Shown here piece by piece: positions 59,251-64,000 of a stretch of DNA of 64,000 nt (position 1 is its first letter; each line of letters opens with the position of its first letter). The notes beneath the pieces are model-generated. The model saw only the letters and a program-made list of their open reading frames with translations, was not told where the DNA came from and searched no databases. The DNA comes from Hymenopellis radicata (lineage: Eukaryota; Basidiomycota; Agaricomycetes; Agaricales; Physalacriaceae), in assembly GCA_015501595.1 (NCBI GenBank), contig JADNRX010000032.1, positions 1-64,000 of the forward strand. Direction: 5' to 3'. The translations under genes and the position numbers were made by a program.

Positions 59251-60857
59251 ATGGCACAAGGTATTCACACCAATTAACTCTTTATTACATCTGTTCATGT
59301 CCTGCAGTTCAGTTCGACGCGTTGGCAATTCGTCAGTGCGACCAACCCTCTCCGTTCCAGCATTTCCTGGACTCTGGGGTGCCAGATACCGTAGACGCAT
59401 CTGGTATACGTCAGGAATTGAAAACTCTCATTGGTGGACTTCGTACTGAGCTCGCAGCTGCCAAGTCCAAGGCTGCGCGGCTTCGCGACGCCCTAGCCGC
59501 CGCGGATGCCGACTGCACCGCCATTAATACAATGATGGAAGCCCACATAGCCCTTTTCCCTCCAATTCATGATATCCCTCTCGAAATCCTTACCAGAATT
59601 TTCTCCTTGACCATTGACGCTCCTTTCGATGTTTTCGACACAACTGATGGTGTGGCGTCTCCGTGGGCTTTGGGAACTATTTGCCGTCGCTGGAGAGAAG
59701 TCGCATGGGGGACTCCTCGACTTTGGTGTTCCTTTCGGGCAGACTGGTCTCATCACACAAGTCAACTGTGTATGGAGCATGTCTACGCCACATTGGCCCA
59801 TTCGGACAAGTTGGACCTTTCTACCAACCTGGCTACCACTGTGCCGTCGAGCATAGTACCCTTTATCGACCACGCATCTCGTCTCTCCGATCTTGACATT
59901 TCGTGCACGCTACCAAGCTTGGACGAACTCAGCATTCTCGGTGATCTGAGTGGTCTGAAAAAGTTGAGGCTCGAGATTAAGCGTCGTGGCCCTGTTAGAT
60001 CGACAAATGGAGTCTACTTGGATATCTCTTCCAAAGCCCCTCTCCTTGTGGACGTCGAGCTCCAGTTTGACACTCTTCTCCATTCTCGCGACATCCTCAT
60101 CCTCCCATGGACCCAACTGAAACGATTAAAAGTTCGGGGTCTAATTATAGATCGACCATTTTTTCCATTGTGTCCTAACCTGGTCGTTTTGGATGATTTA
60201 GCAGGAGGCTATGCACTTGAGGCTGAGGAAGCGGGTTTACGCAACGAGTTGGATGCTATCACGACGCTTGATAGCCTTCAAATACTCAATACCCCACACT
60301 TGCAGCGTCTGAAACATCTTAGGTGTCCAAAGCTCCAAGTACTGCAGTATCAGACTGTTGACATTGTGGATAATACAAGTGGAGCCATCCTGGAGGACTT
60401 CCTCGTCCGCTCACAATGCGATGTCCATACTCTCAATATGAGGATTGTGGATCGCAAATGGGATGCTGGCCGCCTGTCTTGGTGGCAAAATTTCTCAGCG
60501 ATTCTATCAGCCGTGACTGTGTTGGGACTTGAATTTTACGATATGAATCACGTGGGGGCAGGAATTTTCAGGTCTCTCGCATACGATGCAGCCCAAACCC
60601 TCTTCCCATGCTTGCAGTCATTGGTCATTCGAACTCGCTCGGCGTGGGACGCGGAGACAGAGCTCTCCGTGGTAAGGATGCTCGAATCGAGATGTAAAAT
60701 CTCCGACAACCGGTCTAAATTGTGCTCCGTGCGTATCGAATATTCTCCATCAGCCCATAAAGTGATGGACGAACTCTGCAATATGGAGGTGTTGTTGCAG
60801 CTCAAGGCACTAGAAAAGGACGGTTTGGGAGTTGAACTAGGTGAGATCCGCGATTAA
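59251..60857 (+). CDS. F-box protein with leucine-rich C-terminal part
   Basis: SCF substrate receptor candidate, 519 residues. A ten-base first exon (59251-59260, MAQ plus one base) is spliced by a GT-AG intron to 59308-60857; without it the long frame has no ATG. The coiled coil is ELKTLIGGLRTELAAAKSKA and LRDALAAADADCTAIN. The F-box is IHDIPLEILTRIFSLTI followed by LGTICRRWREVAWGTPRLW. The rest is LRR-like (LSDLDISCTLPSLDELSILG, LKKLRLEIKRRG). The frame is unbroken. The ATG is 106 bases from the divergent SCYL2-like ATG at 59144, so the two genes share one short promoter. It has the same architecture as the broken F-box gene at 303-2033, but is clearly not a recent copy. Confidence 0.82.
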
Positions 60858-61181
60858 TTTTCATTTTCATGGCATACTGATGATTATCTAGTCAGGATAA
60901 ACAACGGTCGAATCAAGAGAATTTTGTAGGCCGCAAAAGGATGTTGCGCCACAAGTTCTTGAAATACTTGTGACAACCCATCTTCAACACACGGCGGTAT
61001 AACGATTTGTTAACAGCTAGTTATTACAATTATACAAGGCACTCTATGATACACATTCAAGCAAGAATACAAAGGATAGTCTGTTGCTTCTATACAATCA
61101 GTAAAAATAATTATCTTCGGATGTGAGTTGTTTCCTGAACGCACAGGAAGAGAACGACGGACCTAGTGCTACGGCAGAGAA
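60858..61181. other. intergenic between convergent F-box and ATG14-like genes
   Basis: About 320 AT-rich bases forming the two 3' flanks. No ORF. Confidence 0.4.
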
Positions 61182-62550
61182 TTACATGTCCTCGACAAGA
61201 TCCCATCCGTCCTCATCAACCTCAGGAATACGCTCCTTCAACTTGGTGCTGCTCCTTCTCCGCGTCTTATGCGTCCTCGCGCGCGATACAGGATTCGCAG
61301 TTGTCGCCTGCAAGAGCTGATTGAAGTCCAGAGCAAAGGTTGGCGGCGTCGGCGCAGGCAAGAATGGCTGTGTCTCGTGCGATCTCCTTCCAAGCTCGGA
61401 GCTACAGCAAACACTCCAGAGATTGCTCAGTACATCTCCTGCTTGATTCAACGGTACGTCGACGTTCTGTGTAAAGGCCAGATATGAGACGTTGTACAAG
61501 AGCATGGCGAGAGCGGTGGTGAACGAAGTCTGGGGCTCTTGCGCGGGCTCGACATAGGACTCGGACGTGACAGGTATGCTTGGTTTAGTAGCGTTGGAAG
61601 GGTCAGCCGGTTGTATTGAGCTTGATAGATGTAAAGGATGTTTCTTGTACCACCTGCGCGATTGAGTCAGTGATACATATCTTGTACAATTTAGCGCCAC
61701 TGACTTTGCCCAGCCTCCGGACTCGCTTCCGCGTGTGGCGCCTATCCATGGCTGCCCGACACCGAGTTTCTTGCCCGTCCAAGTGATCTCAAAGGGCAGC
61801 CGGATACCCAAGTAGAATGTCAATAGACCGACAAAGTGGACAGTATGAGTGATGACTGCGTTGATATGGTCCGGAGGGTATCCTGGACAGAATATCAGTG
61901 GAATAGTCGATAGTATAGAGGAGTACGCACGTCTTATGTCTCCCGGAACAGGCAGAATCAAGTCGCCAATGGTCCATTCACCCTTAGTCCCAGCCTTGCC
62001 ACCTATGGGCGGTCGTCCACCAACTTCCACGACATTGAATACTTCAACAAGCTCTTGAACGAGCACTGCGCGCGCTCTAGCAATACTGATAGTAAGGCTT
62101 CCCGGCACCTGCGTCTCTCTGGGCATTGGCACAAGTCTTGCGGCGCTAAGCGTCTGGCGACGCGTGGCAATCGTTTCTCGCAGCATCCTCAAACGATCTC
62201 GCTCTAGAGCAGAGTCAACAAGGTAAATGAGATAAAAATCATGCAACAAACTTCTCTCATTATCCTTCCTCAATTTCGTTAATCCTTGCATGAGCTCGTC
62301 GACTCTGCGTTGCATCGACGCCACATCTGCACGCCGTGCACGTGCACCACCTATGCCTGAAAGGGCCTTGGATGCCCTACTAACCTGTTCATCGCGGTCC
62401 GACGCAAAGTGGGCCGTCTGTAAGCGAAAGTCGCGGAGACTAAAGCCGTATGAGTAACTTGGGTAGCGCAATATAGTACACATACTGTGTCTTGAGGCAT
62501 CTCTCGCAATAGAACTGACGCTGCTTCATATCACATATTTTGCAGTCCAT
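61182..62550 (-). CDS. autophagy protein ATG14/UVRAG-like subunit of the PI3-kinase complex
   Basis: Candidate targeting subunit of the Vps34 complex at autophagosome or endosome membranes. Exons 62486-62550, 61931-62439, 61705-61882 and 61182-61653 give 407 residues in phase. The N-terminus MDCKICDMKQRQFYCERCL has the two CxxC pairs typical of Atg14. A coiled coil follows (about residues 40-110: VASMQRRVDELMQGLTKLRK, LERDRLRMLRETIATRRQTL). The beta-rich middle has ARAVLVQELVEVFNVVEVGG, HINAVITHTVHFVGLLTFYL and LPFEITWTGKKL, as in the Atg14/UVRAG domain. The C-terminal region has LLYNVSYLAFTQNVDVPLNQ and ends with an acidic tail (PEVDEDGWDLVEDM). No frame break. Confidence 0.8.
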
Positions 62551-62710
62551 CGTCGTTGTCGTAACATGAGAGTCGTACGCTGAGCTGCCTGCCACTGTGC
62601 ACGAGCCTGCCGGAAACAGGGTAAGAATCGGCATCGATGCCGGACACCTTGTAATTTCTACTTGATTGCGACCATGACAGTGGGTATAGCTGAGGGTATA
62701 ATATAATGTG

Positions 62711-63481
62711 CTAGTAGGTTCCAACCATGAAAACATCCTCATCATCACTATTCTGGAGAATTGTCGCCTTTCCTGTGCCATCAACGATGGGAAGGTCCAT
62801 GTTTGTCTTGACAGGCGTTGGCGGGGGTAGGGAATAAATAGAATCGCCGTCGTCGAGAATAAGGCTAGGTTCATCGTCAAAGAGGTCGTAATACTCGGTT
62901 GCGGCATGCTCGGCGCTGTCATAAATGGAACTGCGTTCGACGACGTCGGGAATGCCATCGCGGCGGTTGGCGATGGAAGCACCATACTCAAACTTGGTGA
63001 ACGCGTCCGAAGGAATCGAAAAGCCTCTACTGTCCGGCACCACGTTCGGACAAACGGCGGCATCGCGCAAAACGGCGTTCATCATCTGTCCAGTCTGCAT
63101 CACGCCTTGATCAGTTCCCCGCCTTTGTTAAAGCAGACGAGAAATACGTACGACGAAGGAAGTGCACGCATATAGCGGCACGTATATCATCTGCACGCGA
63201 ATCGCGTCGAGCAGCTCTTCCACGCTCATCCCAACCTCGCCAAAGACCGCATCCCATTCGAGGCTCTCATCAATGTCGTACATCACCATCCCGCCTAACC
63301 CCAAATCGTCGATGCGCATGAAGCGTCTGCCTTGGATTCCATAAGCCAAGTCCCGTTCAACGGCTTGGACGACGGCGCGCTTCCAGATAATGTTATGAGG
63401 GTAGCGCTGCGGGCACTGCGGCTCGCGATGTGAAAGAGGGCGGATAAAACGGGCGATGTTCGAGGACCAGCTGCAAGACAT
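62711..63481 (-). CDS. conserved unknown protein
   Basis: Two exons, 63152-63481 and 62711-63094, 237 residues, junction TCC TTC GTC/ACT GGA. The first exon has HREPQCPQRYPHNIIWKRAV, RRFMRIDDLGLGGMVMYDID and EVGMSVEELLDAIRVQMIYV. The second is acidic and disordered (YYDLFDDEPSLILDDGDSIY) and ends NSDDEDVFMVGTY. I do not recognise the domain. It lies 160 bases upstream of the ATG14-like gene on the same strand. Confidence 0.5.
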
Positions 63482-63646
63482 CGCGTTCGACGACTACGAC
63501 GAGAGTATAGGTTGAAGAAGAGCTTCAGTGTGGCGCCGATCACTCTGTTCTTGACATGCTGATATAATGCGCTTCGGAGATCTTGATATCAAAGTTAAAG
63601 TGGGTATCATATGACATTCAGAACACTAGTAAAGAAACAAATACTT

Positions 63647-64000
63647 TCAAACAAACTCAGATTCAGAACAAGTAGCGGAAGCGGACAACGACGATTCGGT
63701 TGGCGAGGCTGAAGGGAGCATGCTAGATTCATAGTAGCCCTCAACATCAAACTCAGCATATTGAGTGCTGAGTTCGGGGCTCGCGTAGGTCCTGCAGCTA
63801 TTGTCAGAATTACTTCTCGCCAAGGGGCCCACGGCTTACAAGTTGAGGCCGACCGCGATGGTGCCAATGAGTCCGTCAGTGATGTCTTCACCAACCCAGG
63901 TTATGTCCATCTGTAAATGACCGGTTATCAATAAAACAGAACCTAAACGGCTACATACCATCGCATTATATCCCGTAGCGGCTTCTAAGAACACCTTCAG
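63647..64000 (-). CDS. 3' end of an unknown gene, cut by the window edge
   Basis: Three exons can be read: one running off the right edge (VFLEAATGYNAM), one at about 63840-63910 (MDITWVGEDITDGLIGTIAV) and the last to a TGA at 63647 (TYASPELSTQYAEFDVEGYY, then a Ser-rich tail SPTESSLSASATCSESEFV). Both introns are GT-AG. The family is not recognised from this short C-terminus. Confidence 0.45.

Overview
The window is nuclear DNA of a filamentous basidiomycete, most likely an Agaricomycete (mushroom-forming fungus). The reasons are: short GT-AG introns of about 45-60 bases in almost every gene; F-box proteins with an N-terminal coiled coil of the Agaricomycete type; a clade-typical fungal sesquiterpene synthase beside a P450; a GH6 cellulase and a PF03067-type lytic polysaccharide monooxygenase (LPMO); and MTR4, HRQ1, NAM8-like, SCYL2-like and ATG14-like housekeeping genes. 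All gene models below were assembled by eye from reading frames and splice sites.

Layout. 0.3-2.0 kb: F-box gene with broken frames. 2.2-4.9 kb: two minus-strand secreted-protein genes, a Cys-rich unknown and an LPMO. 6.0-8.7 kb: three-RRM RNA-binding protein (NAM8/Csx1 type). 8.7-12.3 kb: gene-poor. 12.3-13.1 kb: single-C2H2 protein. 14.8-16.1 kb: extradiol (DODA/LigB) dioxygenase. 16.7-18.2 kb: PKA-type AGC kinase. 19.0-20.6 kb: arrestin-like protein. 20.9-31.0 kb: a block in which two inverted paralogues of an unrecognised family flank phosphoglucose isomerase, a sesquiterpene synthase and a cytochrome P450. 32.5-33.6 kb: three-finger C2H2 regulator. 34.5-39.7 kb: three minus-strand genes, namely serine carboxypeptidase, short-chain dehydrogenase and GH6 cellobiohydrolase. 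40.8-42.4 kb: degenerate F-box/LRR-like gene. 43.3 kb: acidic serine-rich unknown. 44.6-45.9 kb: GFO/IDH/MocA (GAL80-like) oxidoreductase. 46-47 kb: poly-C tract and duplicated DNA. 47.3-50.8 kb: MTR4 exosome helicase. 51.0-55.9 kb: HRQ1 RecQ-like helicase. 56.0-59.1 kb: SCYL2-like pseudokinase. 59.3-60.9 kb: intact F-box protein. 61.2-62.6 kb: ATG14/UVRAG-like autophagy protein. 62.7-63.5 kb: unknown. The right edge holds the 3' end of another unknown gene.

How the genes relate. The synthase and P450 are divergently transcribed and form a minimal terpenoid cluster; the P450 would oxidise the terpene skeleton. The LPMO, GH6, S10 peptidase and Cys-rich protein are secretome genes of plant-wall or nutrient scavenging. 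MTR4 and HRQ1 are adjacent, and MTR4 lies between two partial copies of the oxidoreductase-3'/HRQ1-5' junction.

A recurring feature is a +/-1 frame break inside a homopolymer in otherwise well-conserved genes. Nearly all are repaired by adding or removing one base of a run, which points to base-calling error in the assembly rather than widespread pseudogenisation. The most unexpected protein-level observation is that the phosphoglucose isomerase homologue appears to lack both the canonical catalytic Glu and His.
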